From the NCBI GenBank assembly GCA_026989655.1, contig JALSIX010000114.1, forward strand, positions 62,001 through 126,000: a stretch of 64,000 nt of DNA. The letters run 5' to 3'. Under the pieces are notes generated by a model, which was given only the letters and a program-made list of their open reading frames with translations, did not search any database and was not told the origin of the DNA. The position numbers were made by a program, and so were the translations under genes. This document shows, piece after piece, positions 15,381 through 25,073 of this stretch. The number at the start of each line of letters is the position of its first letter. The first letter of the stretch is position 1. Source of the stretch: Caldilineaceae bacterium (GTDB taxonomy: Bacteria; Chloroflexota; Anaerolineae; Caldilineales; Caldilineaceae).

Positions 15381-16922
15381 TCACCCGGGTCCCCCAGCCG
15401 GAGCCCCTGCCCACCCCCGCAGAGGGTGCCGCTGCATGGCCACCAGCTCCCGCAGGACACCCACCGTGAGCTCGGGCTCGTCCTGGGGCGCAACCACCTG
15501 GTGAAGGGGCCGCCCCCGCAGCAGACGCTCCACGTTGTCCAACGAACGAGCGGCCTGGATCGGATCGCCCAATCCATGCCACACCGTGGCCAGGGCCATG
15601 TGGACCAGGGGAGCCTCGGGATCCAGGTACCGGGCCCGGCGCAGAGCCGCCAGCGCTCCCGGCAGATCGTCCATCCCCTGGGCCACCATCCCCCGCCAGT
15701 AGTGGACCCGGGCCAGGTCCGGGGCCAGGGCCTCGGCCCGGTCCAGCCAATGGCTGGCCTCCTGCCATCGGCACTGGGATGCCAGGTCTCGGGCCCTGTC
15801 ACAGGCCCGGTGGGGGTCGTCCACCGGCTCGGGGCATCCCGCCGCCTCCAGCCGGCCGGGCCCCGGCTCCGACCGAGGGACCTCCGCCGGAGGGGATCCT
15901 CCCCGGGGCAGGACCTTTCCGAGGCCCGTCTGCCCCCACGACCGCCCAGGCGGGGCATGGCCGAACGCCCCCACGCCCGGCCACCCCCCTGGAGAGGTCG
16001 GCTGTTCCCCGGTCCAGGGTGCCCTGCCCCCTGTCGAACGTTCCCAGGGGGTGGCGATCCCCGCCGGGGGCGACGGCCCTTCCCCCGGCCCGGGCCGCCG
16101 GTAGACCGTGGCCCCTCCCAGGCGGATCCGCTGGAAACGGTGGTAGTATCCGGGCATGGCCTCCACCGCGCTCACCAGGAGCCACCCGCCCTCGGCCAGA
16201 CAGTCGTAGAGCCGTTGGACCACCCGGTGGGCCGTCTCCGGGTCGAAGTAGATCAGGACGTTGCGACAGAGGATCAGGTCGAAATCGGCCAGGCCGCGCC
16301 CGGGATCCGGATATCGATCGGCAGCCAGGTTCAGGTGTTGGAACGTCACCCAGCCGCGCACCGGTTCCCGCAGCCGGTAGATGTTCTCCTGGACATCGAA
16401 GTAGGCCCGCACCACCTCCGGGGGCGTCTGCCGCAGGGACCAGGGCCGATATCGGCCCTCCCGGGCCTGGGCCAGGGCCTGTCGGTCCACATCGGTTCCC
16501 AACAGCCGCCACGTCCACCGGTCGGCCTCGGGCAGGAGCTGGTGGAGGAGAATGGCCAGGGAGTAGGGTTCCTCGCCGGTGGCGCAGGCCGCGCTCCACA
16601 TCCGCAAGGTCCGCTGTTCCCGACGGCGCCACAGGATCTCCGGCAACAGCTCGTGGCGGAGGAGGTCGAAATGGACGGGATCCCGGAAGAAGTAGGACTC
16701 CCCCACGGTCATGGCCTCGGCCAGCCGTTGGAGCAGGGCGTGGCTGCCCGGGCCATCGAGCCGCTCCAGCAGGGCATCCACGTCCCCACCGGTGTGCTCC
16801 CGGGCCAGGAGAGAGGCCGCCCGCAGCAGCTCCGGGTGTCGGTAGGCGGGAAGACGCAGACCGCTGAACCGCTGGAGCCGCTCGGCCAGGGCGACCACCT
16901 GTGGTGCTGGAACCCCGTCCAT
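15381..16922 (-). CDS. cheR: CheR-type chemoreceptor methyltransferase with C-terminal TPR
   Basis: A 513-residue protein. The first about 280 residues are CheR: an N-terminal helical domain, MTVGESYFFRDP near 70-80, the SAM-binding WSAACATGEEPYS stretch near 108-120, and LILCRNVLIYF near 218-228. CheR transfers methyl groups from S-adenosylmethionine to glutamates of chemoreceptors. A Pro/Gly-rich linker of about 90 residues follows, then a TPR-like region (about 375-460), as in FrzF-like or CheR-TPR fusions where the repeats recruit a receptor or partner. It is the last gene of the chemosensory operon, starting 5 bp after the cheW stop. ATG 16922 was chosen because upstream in-frame codons lie inside cheW. 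Confidence 0.92.
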   Translation of the reverse strand: MDGVPAPQVVALAERLQRFSGLRLPAYRHPELLRAASLLAREHTGGDVDALLERLDGPGSHALLQRLAEAMTVGESYFFRDPVHFDLLRHELLPEILWRRREQRTLRMWSAACATGEEPYSLAILLHQLLPEADRWTWRLLGTDVDRQALAQAREGRYRPWSLRQTPPEVVRAYFDVQENIYRLREPVRGWVTFQHLNLAADRYPDPGRGLADFDLILCRNVLIYFDPETAHRVVQRLYDCLAEGGWLLVSAVEAMPGYYHRFQRIRLGGATVYRRPGPGEGPSPPAGIATPWERSTGGRAPWTGEQPTSPGGWPGVGAFGHAPPGRSWGQTGLGKVLPRGGSPPAEVPRSEPGPGRLEAAGCPEPVDDPHRACDRARDLASQCRWQEASHWLDRAEALAPDLARVHYWRGMVAQGMDDLPGALAALRRARYLDPEAPLVHMALATVWHGLGDPIQAARSLDNVERLLRGRPLHQVVAPQDEPELTVGVLRELVAMQRHPLRGWAGAPAGGPG

Positions 16923-16927
16923 GTGGC

Positions 16928-17389
16928 TCACGGGAACGCAGCCCGGGAATGGGGATCGGCCCAGGAGGCCGCACCAGCTCGGGGGCGCTCGAGCCAGGCG
17001 TAGCTCTCGGCCACCAGGGGCGCAGGATCCAGGAGAAGCACCAGTTGCTCGTCCTGGTGGGTCACCCAACGGCCCTCCTCGGGTTCCGGCAGGGCCGCCA
17101 CGTCGCACACCGAGGTCACCACCAGGCCCACGGAACGCCCCTCCACACCCACCACGATCACCGGGGTGTCCAGGTGGATGGGCACCCCGGGCAGGCCCAG
17201 CCGGCGGGCCAGGTCCAGGACCGGCAGCACCTGGCCCCGGAGGTTGAGACAGCCCAGGAGCCAGGCCGGTGCGTGGGGCAGGGAGAGCAGAGCGGCCATG
17301 CGCAGGACCTCCACCACATGTTCGATGGCCAGGCCGTAGAGCGGCTCCCCCAGCCGGAAGAGCAGGTACAGGGAGCGTCCTTCCCTCAT
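16928..17389 (-). CDS. cheW: CheW-like coupling protein
   Basis: A 153-residue protein made of a single CheW domain that links chemoreceptors to the CheA kinase. Typical features are LYLLFRLGEPLYGLAI near residues 7-22, the LGCLNLRGQVLPVLDLA stretch near 48-64 and IVVGVEGRSVGLVV near 80-93. Its ATG overlaps the stop of the preceding REC-histidine kinase gene by 4 bp (ATGA), so translation is probably coupled. It is the second CheW in the operon and lacks the long N-terminal extension of the first. Confidence 0.92.
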   Translation of the reverse strand: MREGRSLYLLFRLGEPLYGLAIEHVVEVLRMAALLSLPHAPAWLLGCLNLRGQVLPVLDLARRLGLPGVPIHLDTPVIVVGVEGRSVGLVVTSVCDVAALPEPEEGRWVTHQDEQLVLLLDPAPLVAESYAWLERPRAGAASWADPHSRAAFP

Positions 17390-18558
17390 GGGGACACCTC
17401 CAGGGTCGCGGGAGAGGAGAGGGTGCCCTCGGAGTGGATGGGCACCGCGACGGTGAAGGTGCTGCCCTGCCCCGGCCCCGGAGATTCCGCCCACACCGTG
17501 CCCCCATGGGCCTCCACGATCTCCCGCACGATGAACAGGCCCAGGCCCGTTCCCTGGATCTCCCGGACCGCGGGGTTGTCGGCCCGGCGGAACTTGTCGA
17601 AAAGGTGGGGGAGGAGATCGGGATCCAGCCCAATGCCCGTGTCCTGAACCTGGAAGAACATCCGGCCCCCCTCCTGCCAGAGGCGGATCCAGATGCTCCC
17701 CTCCCGAGGCGTGTACTTCAACGCGTTCACGATCAGGTTGTCGAACACCTGCTTCAGACGACGGCCATCGGCCCAGATCTGGGCCGGCGCCCGGTCGGTC
17801 TCCACCCGAACCTGCTGGCCGTTCAGCCGGGCCCGGATCTGGGCCATGCGAACGCTCTCCTCCAACAGGGCCCGGGGATCCACCCAGGCGAACTCCAACT
17901 GCAGTTTCCCCGACTCCAGGCCGATGAAGTCCAGGTAGTCGTTGATCAGCTCGTGGAGCCGGTGGCTGGCCTGGAGCAAGGTATGGACCAGCTCCCGCTG
18001 GGTCTCGTTGAGGGGCCCGGTGGCCGGGTCGGACAGGAGATCCAGGGCCAGTTGGATGGTGTTGGTCGGGCTGCGCAGGTCGTGGGCCACGATGGCGAAC
18101 AGCTCGGCCTTCACCGCCTCCAACTGGCGGGCTGCCAGGATGCCGGCCCGCCGCTCCATGGCCTGCTCCAGCCAGTAGAGGAAGGCCTCGTGATCCCCGC
18201 CCACGGACACATCCTCCTTCTGGATGTAGCCGTCGGCTCCCTCCCGGACCGAGGCGATGGCCGAGCGGACACCGCCCATCCCGGTGATCACCACCACGGT
18301 GGGTTCCTCGGTCTGGCTGCGGATCGCCCGCAACACCTGGATCCCATCGGTGTCGGGCAGGAGAAGGTCCAGGAGGATCAGGTCATAGCAGGTCGGGTCC
18401 ATCCCCAGCCGGTCCAGACACTCCCGGCCCGTGGCCACCCCCTCCACCTGGATCCGGTGCTCCCGCAGGAGGGCGGCGATGAAGGTGCGGACCGTGGCCG
18501 AATCGTCCACGATCAGCACGCGCTTCCCAGCAAGCGATTCAGCGGCCATGTGGCTCAT
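17386..18558 (-). CDS. Response-regulator receiver / histidine kinase hybrid
   Basis: A 390-residue cytoplasmic protein with a receiver domain first (VLIVDDS at 14-20, phospho-acceptor Asp64 in LLDLLLPDTDG), then a HisKA dimerisation domain with His159 in IVAHDLRSPTN, and a HATPase_c domain with the N box FDNLIVNALKY and G boxes DTGIGLD and GTGLGLF. Receiver-first kinases of this kind take a phosphoryl signal (here presumably from CheA) and pass it on, so this may be the operon's output in place of a separate CheY. There are no membrane spans. ATG 18558 overlaps the cheB stop by 4 bp; ATG 18549 is an alternative. Confidence 0.9.
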   Translation of the reverse strand: MSHMAAESLAGKRVLIVDDSATVRTFIAALLREHRIQVEGVATGRECLDRLGMDPTCYDLILLDLLLPDTDGIQVLRAIRSQTEEPTVVVITGMGGVRSAIASVREGADGYIQKEDVSVGGDHEAFLYWLEQAMERRAGILAARQLEAVKAELFAIVAHDLRSPTNTIQLALDLLSDPATGPLNETQRELVHTLLQASHRLHELINDYLDFIGLESGKLQLEFAWVDPRALLEESVRMAQIRARLNGQQVRVETDRAPAQIWADGRRLKQVFDNLIVNALKYTPREGSIWIRLWQEGGRMFFQVQDTGIGLDPDLLPHLFDKFRRADNPAVREIQGTGLGLFIVREIVEAHGGTVWAESPGPGQGSTFTVAVPIHSEGTLSSPATLEVSP

Positions 18559-19616
18559 CTCCTGTCTGGCACTTCCGCGACCCGGCCCACCAGCTCCAAC
18601 AGCTTGGGGCCGATCGCCTCCAGGGGAAGCACGTAGTCCGCCGCCCCCATCTCCACCGCGGCCCGGGGCATCCCCCACACGGCCGCGGTGGCCTCGTCCT
18701 GGACAATGCCGATGCCCCCATGGTGGTGCACGGCCCGGAGCCCCTCCGCGCCGTCGGATCCCATGCCCGTCAGCACCACGCCCAGACTCTGCTTCCCCCA
18801 CAGACGGGCCATGGACTCCAGCAGGACCGTGCCCGAGGGGCGGACGTAGTGGACCGGTGGCCCCTCCTCCAGGCGAAATCGCCCCGGCCGGACGAGGACC
18901 AGGTGGCGGTCGTCCGGGGCGAAGTAGACGGTCCCGGCCTGGGGCCACTCCCCGTCCTGGGCCACCCGGCACCGCAGGGCAGTGTGGCCCTGGAGCCAAT
19001 CCACCAGCCCCTTCAGAAACCCAGGCGCCATGTGTTGGACCACCACGATGGGCACCGGGAAATGGGCCGGCAGGCCCCTCAACAGGGTGTTCAGGGCCAT
19101 GGGCCCACCCGTGGAGGCCACCACACCGATGCATCGAGGCCGGGAGCCAGGCGTGGCCCCATGGGCCCGGAGGCCTGGGGACCCCGCGGCGCGGGCGGGG
19201 TCGGGCTGGCGCAGCACCCGGACCGAGGCCATCAGCTTCACCGTGGCCACCAGGCGCCGCCGCGCGTACTCCGAAGCCCGCCCTGGGTCCACGCCGGGCT
19301 TCTGGAGCACGTCCAGGGCACCGGCCTGGATGGCCCGAAAGGCCACCCGCAGCTCGGGCTTGTCCACCCCGCCGCTGACCACCACGATGGGGACCGGATG
19401 CTCCTGCATGATCCGCCGGGTGGCCTCGTAGCCGTCCATCCCCGGCATGAACACATCCATGGTGACCACGTCCGGGTTCCGTTGTCTCACCTGCTCCAGA
19501 GCCTCCTGGCCGGTGGCGGCTGTCCCAACCACCTGGATCTCCGGATCGGCCCCCAGGATCTGGCGCAACACCAGCCTGGCGGTGGGGGAATCGTCCACGA
19601 TCAGAACCCGTACCAT
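18555..19616 (-). CDS. cheB: Chemotaxis protein-glutamate methylesterase CheB
   Basis: A 353-residue protein with an N-terminal receiver domain (VLIVDDS at 4-10, Asp54 in TMDVFMPGMDG) and a C-terminal methylesterase domain with the catalytic triad visible: Ser168 in VASTGGP, His195 in VVQHM and Asp288 in TGMGSDGA. When phosphorylated by CheA it removes receptor methyl groups and resets adaptation against CheR. The ATG at 19616 is preceded by AGGAG; a more distal ATG at 19652 lacks such a site. It overlaps the downstream REC-kinase gene by 4 bp and follows cheA after 129 bp. Confidence 0.95.
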   Translation of the reverse strand: MVRVLIVDDSPTARLVLRQILGADPEIQVVGTAATGQEALEQVRQRNPDVVTMDVFMPGMDGYEATRRIMQEHPVPIVVVSGGVDKPELRVAFRAIQAGALDVLQKPGVDPGRASEYARRRLVATVKLMASVRVLRQPDPARAAGSPGLRAHGATPGSRPRCIGVVASTGGPMALNTLLRGLPAHFPVPIVVVQHMAPGFLKGLVDWLQGHTALRCRVAQDGEWPQAGTVYFAPDDRHLVLVRPGRFRLEEGPPVHYVRPSGTVLLESMARLWGKQSLGVVLTGMGSDGAEGLRAVHHHGGIGIVQDEATAAVWGMPRAAVEMGAADYVLPLEAIGPKLLELVGRVAEVPDRR

Positions 19617-19745
19617 AGATGGCTCTCCTGAAGGGTGGTGCCCCTGGGGCACGTCGACAAGGCTGGCTCCACTATACGGGGCCCCGGGGGCCCGGCCAAT
19701 GGGACCAACCGCCCGGCCTCGGATCTCGGCCCCGGGGACGGAGCC

Positions 19746-22130
19746 TCACACGAACCGTCGGATGGTGTCCAGAAGATGTTGCTGATCGAAGGCCCCCTTC
19801 ACGATGTAGGCGTCCGCGCCGGCCTCGATCCCCCGCCGCCGATCCTGTTCCGAGCCCAAAGAGGTGACCAGGACGACCGGCAGACGTTCCAGGCGGGGGT
19901 CCTGGCGGATCCGGGCGGTCAACTCCAGGCCGTCCATCCGGGGCATGTCCACATCCGAGACCACCAGGTCCACCTGGAGTTCGGCCAGCCGTGCCCAGGC
20001 ATCGTGCCCATCCGTCGCCACCTCCACCGCATATCCCGCGCTCCGCAGGATGCTGCGCAACAGGGTACGGGTGGTGGTGGAGTCGTCCACCACCAGGATG
20101 CGGGGCGCGCCGGGCCGGGCTGCCGGCCTTGCCGGCCCGTCCGCCGCGGCCAAGGCCACCGGCGCGGTGGACCCCACGGCCCGCAGCAGGTCGCCCACGT
20201 GGAGCACCAGGATGGGCTCCCCGGAACCCCGGAGCGCGACCCCGGCCACATGGACCACCGAGTACAGGGGATCGGGCAGGGGCTTCACCACCAGCTCCTC
20301 CATCCCCTCCAACCCATCCACCCAGCAGGCCGCCATCCGAGGACCGCATTCCAGGGCCACCAGGATGGGCTCCGGCCCTGAAGCCCCGGGCCCCAGACCC
20401 AAGAGCCCGGCCAGATGGGCCACCGGGATCGCGCGGCCGCCCACCTGGACGGCCGGCCCCCCCTCCACCGAGACCACTCCAGAGCCCTCCACCGGCAGGA
20501 GACGATGGACGTGGTGGACCGGCAGGGCAAAACGCTGCCCTCCGGCCCGGACCACCAAGCAGAGGGTGGCCGCCACCGTGAGGGGCATGGTCAGGGTGAA
20601 GGTGGTGCCCTGCCCCACCCGGCTCTCCACATCCACAGTGCCCTGCAGCCGCTCCACCTGGTCCCGGACCACATCCAGGCCCACGCCCCGGCCCGAGATG
20701 GTGGAGACCGCGGACCGGGTGGAGAAGCCCGGCCGGAAGATCAGCCACAGGGCCTGGCCCGCATCGTACTTCTGCCGCTCCTCCGGCCCGATGATCCCCC
20801 GCTCCACCGCCCGACGGAGCACCATGGCCGGATCGATGCCCCGACCATCGTCCTGCACCCGGATGCGGAGGCCGTCCCCCTGCTGGGTGGCCTCCAGGAC
20901 CAGGGACGCCTGCCTGGGCTTGCCCGCGGCCACCCGTTCCTCCGGCCCCTCGATGCCGTGGTCCACCGCGTTGCGGAGCAGGTGGATCAGAGGCGCCTTG
21001 AGCTGCTCCACGATGGCCCGATCTACCTCCACCTCGTCGCCCAGGATCTGGAACCGGATCTCCTTGCCCTGTTCGCGGGCCAGATCCCGCACCATCCGGG
21101 GAAAGGTCTCCAGGAGCCCCGACAGCGGAACCAGCCGGGTCTGTTGGACGTCGTCCTGGACCCCGGCAATGGCCTGGCCCATCCGATGGTTCAACCGATG
21201 GACGAACTGGACCAGGCGGCCCATCTCCCGGCGCATGTGGGCCAGATGCGCCTCCTGCTCCTCCAGGTGTTCCTGCCACAGGCGGACCCCGTGCCAGGCC
21301 TCCAGGGCCCCCGGGGCCCGGTGGGCTCCCTCCATCCACCCCCGGCTCTGGGCCCGAAGCCGCTGCCAACGCCGCTCCCAGGTCCCCAACCGACGATGGA
21401 GCTCCTGGATCTGGTCCACCAGCCGGTGGAACCCGTTCCGCAACACCTGGAGCTCCCCCACCTGGCCCATCAACGCGTCCAGCTTGGCCGTGGAGAGCCG
21501 GACGGTCTCCTCGGCCCGGGCCCTGTCCTCGGACCCGAGGGAGCGGCCCCTGTGGCCGACGGTTTCCGGCCCCGAAGAGGCCGGGGACTCCCATGGCGAG
21601 GGGGAAACGGGCGCGGCCTTCTCCGGGCCCGACACCGCCGACGGCCCGGGTGGCTCGCCCCGGGGGGGTGTCGCCGGCCTGGGGGACGGGGCGGGCGGCT
21701 CGATGCCCGGGGCCGAGGGCGCGGGCTCCCCAGGCCCCTCCTGGGCAGCTCGCTCCAGCTCCTGGCAGAGGGCATCCACCGAGACGGACTCCGGGTCGGG
21801 GGCCTCCGCCGCCTCCTGGATCGCGTCCAGGGTGCGGTAGAGCAGGTCGAACAGACCGGGCCGGAGGGGCTGCACCCCCTCCTGGACCTGGTCCAAGAGG
21901 GTCTCCATCCGGTGGGCCAGGTCGCCCACCGGGCTCAGGCCGATGGCCCGGGCCGATCCCTTCAGGCTGTGGGCCAGGCGGAAGAGCTCCTGGAGGAGGG
22001 GGGCCTGGTCCTGGGGGTCCACGCCCTCCTCCAGGCGCAGCAGACACCGGTTGGCCTGTTGCACGTACTCCCCGGCCTCGGCCCGAAAGGCCCGGCGCAG
22101 CTCCTGCAGCAGTTCCTCGTCCAGGTTCAT
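19746..22130 (-). CDS. cheA: Hybrid chemotaxis histidine kinase CheA with C-terminal receiver
   Basis: A 794-residue CheA. An HPt domain with His54 in [11 protein letters not shown] is followed by a Pro/Gly-rich linker of about 80 residues, the dimerisation helices, the HATPase_c domain with [19 protein letters not shown] (N box) and later G boxes, a CheW-like regulatory domain, and a C-terminal receiver (ILVVDDS, Asp726 in [11 protein letters not shown]). There is no clear P2 CheY/CheB-docking domain. The fused receiver is typical of non-flagellar or gliding chemosensory systems, where it acts as phosphate sink or output. Its ATG overlaps the MCP stop by 4 bp. The 129-bp gap to cheB holds only GC-rich palindromic sequence and a TATAGT box on the minus strand. 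Confidence 0.95.
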   Translation of the reverse strand: MNLDEELLQELRRAFRAEAGEYVQQANRCLLRLEEGVDPQDQAPLLQELFRLAHSLKGSARAIGLSPVGDLAHRMETLLDQVQEGVQPLRPGLFDLLYRTLDAIQEAAEAPDPESVSVDALCQELERAAQEGPGEPAPSAPGIEPPAPSPRPATPPRGEPPGPSAVSGPEKAAPVSPSPWESPASSGPETVGHRGRSLGSEDRARAEETVRLSTAKLDALMGQVGELQVLRNGFHRLVDQIQELHRRLGTWERRWQRLRAQSRGWMEGAHRAPGALEAWHGVRLWQEHLEEQEAHLAHMRREMGRLVQFVHRLNHRMGQAIAGVQDDVQQTRLVPLSGLLETFPRMVRDLAREQGKEIRFQILGDEVEVDRAIVEQLKAPLIHLLRNAVDHGIEGPEERVAAGKPRQASLVLEATQQGDGLRIRVQDDGRGIDPAMVLRRAVERGIIGPEERQKYDAGQALWLIFRPGFSTRSAVSTISGRGVGLDVVRDQVERLQGTVDVESRVGQGTTFTLTMPLTVAATLCLVVRAGGQRFALPVHHVHRLLPVEGSGVVSVEGGPAVQVGGRAIPVAHLAGLLGLGPGASGPEPILVALECGPRMAACWVDGLEGMEELVVKPLPDPLYSVVHVAGVALRGSGEPILVLHVGDLLRAVGSTAPVALAAADGPARPAARPGAPRILVVDDSTTTRTLLRSILRSAGYAVEVATDGHDAWARLAELQVDLVVSDVDMPRMDGLELTARIRQDPRLERLPVVLVTSLGSEQDRRRGIEAGADAYIVKGAFDQQHLLDTIRRFV

Positions 22131-23842
22131 GCCAGTTGGTATCCCTTGGTAGCCTCCACCAGTTGTCGGGCCAGCGTCTCCAGGTTCTGGGCCGAGCTCT
22201 GGGACTGCCGGGCGCTGGCGACGAACTGGTCTGTGGCCTGCTGGATGTCCCGGATGGCCTGGGCGATCTGGTCCATCCCCAGGTTCTGTTGCTGGGCCGA
22301 GGCCGCGATCTGCCGGGCCGCGAAGGTGGAGTACTCCACAGCCTGGCTGAGCTCCTGGATCACCTCCACTGTCCGGCGGGCCATCTCCATGCCCTCCTCC
22401 ACCCCCTTGGCCCCCTGCTCGGTGGCCATGACCGCGGCGTTGGTGGCCTTCTGGATCTCCCCCAGGATGTCCTGGATCTGGTGGGTGGCGGCCTTGGCCT
22501 GCTCGGCCAGGTTCCGCATCTCCGTGGCCACCACGGTGAAGCCCTTGCCCTGGTCGCCGGCCTTGGCGGCCTCGATGGCCGCGTTCAGGGCCAGCAGGTT
22601 GGACTGGTCCGCGATGTCGTTGGAGGTGGCCGTGATCTCGCCGATCTGTTGGGTCCGCTCCGAGAGGGCCAGGATGTCCTGGGCGATGACCTGCATCTTC
22701 GCGTAGATGTTCTGCATGCTCCGCTCCAGGGTCGCGGCCATCTCCTGGCCCTGTTGCGCGGCCTCCACAGACTGCTGGGCCCGTTCGGCCACCTCTCGGG
22801 CCAGGTTGGCCGTCTGCTCCGCGGTGGCCCGGACCTCTTCCACGGTGGCCGTCACCTGGGTGATGGCCGCGGACTGCTGGCTGGTGCCCGCGGTGTGCTC
22901 GTTCACCACCGAGAGCATCTCCGACGAGGTCATCCCCAGGCTGCGGGCGCTCTGCTGGATCTGGGACGAGAGCGCGGCCAGGTTGGCCACGGTCTTCTCA
23001 AAGGCGGTCTCCAGGTGGTCGAGCTGGGTGGCCACCTGGTTGTACGAACCCATCAGGGAGCCGAACTCGTCGTCCGCGTACACGGGCAGGCGAGGCGGCG
23101 CGGTGGAGAACCGGGCCGTCAGGTCTCCCTGGGCCAGCCGATCCAAGGCCTCCACGAACTGGCGCAGGTCCTGGCTCACCAGGGTGTCCAGGGCCTGGGC
23201 CACCGTGCGCAGCGGGCAGGCCACGGCCCGGGTCAGCAACCAGGCCAGGCCGCTGCCCAGGACCAGGTACAGGGCCAACAGCCCCCAGGCCAGGGCAAGG
23301 GCCGTGTTCGTCTGGCGTTCGATCTGTTGGTGGAGGGCCTCGGTCTCCGATCGGTAGCCCGCCAACTGCGCCCGGGCCGTCTCCTCGAACTGGGCCACCA
23401 GGGGAAGGAGCTCCCCGCGCCAGAGGGCATAGGGATCCGCTCCCTCGGCAACGGCAACGGCCATCTCCGCCCAGGCCTGGTCGTAGCGGGCCAGGATCCT
23501 CTGCAGTTGGGCCAGCCGGCGTCGCTCCTCGGGGTCCATGGCCTGTTCCACGAGCCTGCCCAGCTCCATGTCGAGCCGCGCCTCCACCTCCTGGATGGAG
23601 CGGGGCGGTTCCTGGCCGTCCAGGGCGGTGAACTGGAGCTGGCTGCGGAGGTTGAAGTCGGCCACCACCTGGGCCAGGAGCGCGGCCTGGGCGGTGAGGG
23701 TCGTCAGGGAGTCGTTCTCGCCGTGGACGATCCGGGTCTGCCGGATGTTCCACCCGATGACCCCCACGCCCAGGAGCATCAGGAGCCCGGCGAACAGATA
23801 GATCCGACGACGAAAAGGCATGCGCAGCATCCACTCTCTCAT
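22127..23842 (-). CDS. Methyl-accepting chemotaxis protein
   Basis: A 571-residue chemoreceptor: cytoplasmic start, first membrane span at about 14-34, an extracytoplasmic helical sensor domain of about 150 residues rich in Gln, Glu and Ala (four-helix-bundle type), second span at about 183-207, a HAMP-like segment, and a long cytoplasmic coiled coil whose tip has the conserved [20 protein letters not shown] stretch. There is no C-terminal pentapeptide tether for CheR/CheB. GGAGGGG precedes the ATG at 23842. Being encoded with its own cheA/W/B/R set, it is probably the dedicated sensor of this pathway. The ligand is unknown. Confidence 0.95.
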   Translation of the reverse strand: MREWMLRMPFRRRIYLFAGLLMLLGVGVIGWNIRQTRIVHGENDSLTTLTAQAALLAQVVADFNLRSQLQFTALDGQEPPRSIQEVEARLDMELGRLVEQAMDPEERRRLAQLQRILARYDQAWAEMAVAVAEGADPYALWRGELLPLVAQFEETARAQLAGYRSETEALHQQIERQTNTALALAWGLLALYLVLGSGLAWLLTRAVACPLRTVAQALDTLVSQDLRQFVEALDRLAQGDLTARFSTAPPRLPVYADDEFGSLMGSYNQVATQLDHLETAFEKTVANLAALSSQIQQSARSLGMTSSEMLSVVNEHTAGTSQQSAAITQVTATVEEVRATAEQTANLAREVAERAQQSVEAAQQGQEMAATLERSMQNIYAKMQVIAQDILALSERTQQIGEITATSNDIADQSNLLALNAAIEAAKAGDQGKGFTVVATEMRNLAEQAKAATHQIQDILGEIQKATNAAVMATEQGAKGVEEGMEMARRTVEVIQELSQAVEYSTFAARQIAASAQQQNLGMDQIAQAIRDIQQATDQFVASARQSQSSAQNLETLARQLVEATKGYQLA

Positions 23843-23950
23843 GGAAGTATCCCCTCCGTTCCAGACAGGCTTCCGGGCCCCTCCAGCCCCTCTTCAGGCG
23901 TGGGACGAGGGGGGTGGGTCCGGGTCATCGGATGGACATCTGCCGGGGCC

Positions 23951-24610
23951 TCACCCGCGTTCCGGGCCTGCCTCGGGCGGGCGAGGGCCCCACTCCCGAG
24001 GCTCCGAGGGGGCGTGGAGGCCATACCGGCCCCGGCGTTGGTCCACCTGCAGCCGCGCCGGGGGCAACAGGCGGTCCAGGTCGAGCACGGCGGCCAGGTC
24101 CGGTGTCAGCCCGCGGACGCTGCCCAGCAGGGCGGAACGCTGCCTCCCCAGCGGGGGTTGGAGCTCGTCCTCGAAGACCTCCCGGGAGCCCTCCACCGCG
24201 TCCACCCACAGGCCCACCGTCCAGCCCGGGGCCATGGCCACCAGGATCGCCGCTCCCTGGCGGGGACCATCGGGCTGGGGCAGCTCCAGCCAACGGGCCA
24301 GATGGAGGACCGGGATCACCTGGCTCTGCCGGTTGATGAGCCCCAGCCAGTGGGGCGGGGCTCCGGGCAGAGGCACCACAGTGGGTTCGGCCTCCACCCC
24401 CACCACCTGGCGGATGGGAAGCGCGTAGCGCTCTGTGCCCAGGGAGAAGAACAGCAGCGACAGGGAAGCGCCGGTGCGCTCCTCGGCCATCGGCCGGGCC
24501 AGGAGCTCGGCCCGGGCCTGGAGAACGGCCTGGACATGTGGGTCCATCCCGTTGCGCTCAGGGGGGGCAGTGGGGTCCTGTAGGTCGTCTGGGTGGGCCG
24601 ACATCCTCAT
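23951..24610 (-). CDS. CheW-domain protein with N- and C-terminal extensions
   Basis: A 219-residue protein whose central part (about 50-185) is a CheW fold: LLFFSLGTERYALPI, then WLGLINRQSQVIPVLHLARWL and VGLWVDAVEG. It has an N-terminal extension of about 45 residues and a charged, Pro/Arg-rich tail of about 25. It is the first gene of the chemosensory operon, 108 bp ahead of the MCP. AAGGACAGGG lies just upstream of the ATG at 24610; in-frame ATGs at 24604 and 24547 are alternatives. Two different CheW proteins in one operon suggest one couples receptor to kinase and the other joins array linkage or a second receptor. Confidence 0.85.
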   Translation of the reverse strand: MRMSAHPDDLQDPTAPPERNGMDPHVQAVLQARAELLARPMAEERTGASLSLLFFSLGTERYALPIRQVVGVEAEPTVVPLPGAPPHWLGLINRQSQVIPVLHLARWLELPQPDGPRQGAAILVAMAPGWTVGLWVDAVEGSREVFEDELQPPLGRQRSALLGSVRGLTPDLAAVLDLDRLLPPARLQVDQRRGRYGLHAPSEPREWGPRPPEAGPERG

Positions 24611-25073
24611 GGCAGTGGGTCCCTGTCCTTCCGCTTGTCCGGGGCAATGGGCAGCCGTGTAATGTATTATCGGCCTGAGCCCTTCGAACCATCCCTGCGC
24701 CAAATGCGGGAAACCTCACCCACCCGCCTGTCCATATCATGAAAACAAATGGATCCTTTCTTTCGATTTCAGGATCCTTGGCCCGAGACCTCAGATACTC
24801 CCATCGGGTCGCCCCAGGCCTTCGTGGAAATCCGCCAGAGGGAAAGACGGGACATCCGGACCGAGGGCCCGCCTAGAGGCGGAGTTCCCACCTCACGAAC
24901 CTGGGCCACTGGACCGATGCGCAGCCTGTGGGCAGCGACGATCTGAGAGCTGACGTGGCCTTTTGGGTCGGGTCCACCCACTCGCCTCCAAATTTCGCGG
25001 ATCCGAGGACCGATCGGCGGTAGACAATTCCTCCATCCTGTGGAATAATAGGAACCCACAGGAGGACAGCGCC
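24611..25073. other. Divergent intergenic region (463 bp) ahead of the chemosensory operon
   Basis: This region carries the promoter of the chemosensory operon (minus) and that of the winged-helix gene (plus). On the minus strand a GATAAT box lies at plus positions 24666-24671 without a good -35. CATTTGGCGCAGG (minus strand, 24694-24706) matches 12 of 13 bases of the element at 14815-14827. GGATCCTT occurs twice 21 bp apart (24751-24758, 24772-24779) in an AT-rich patch. The rest holds nothing recognisable. Confidence 0.45.
25021..25049 (+). promoter_or_regulatory. Sigma70-type promoter of the winged-helix gene
   Basis: TAGACA (25021-25026) and AATAAT (25044-25049) each match the consensus at five of six bases, with exactly 17 bp between. 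Transcription would start near 25056, leaving a leader of about 18 bases that contains the CAGGAGG ribosome site. Confidence 0.7.

Noticed and set aside
17386-18558. The REC-histidine kinase as a frameshifted fragment of CheA
   Set aside because: A complete cheA lies two genes upstream, and this protein has a full HisKA/HATPase pair and intact start and stop overlaps with its neighbours.
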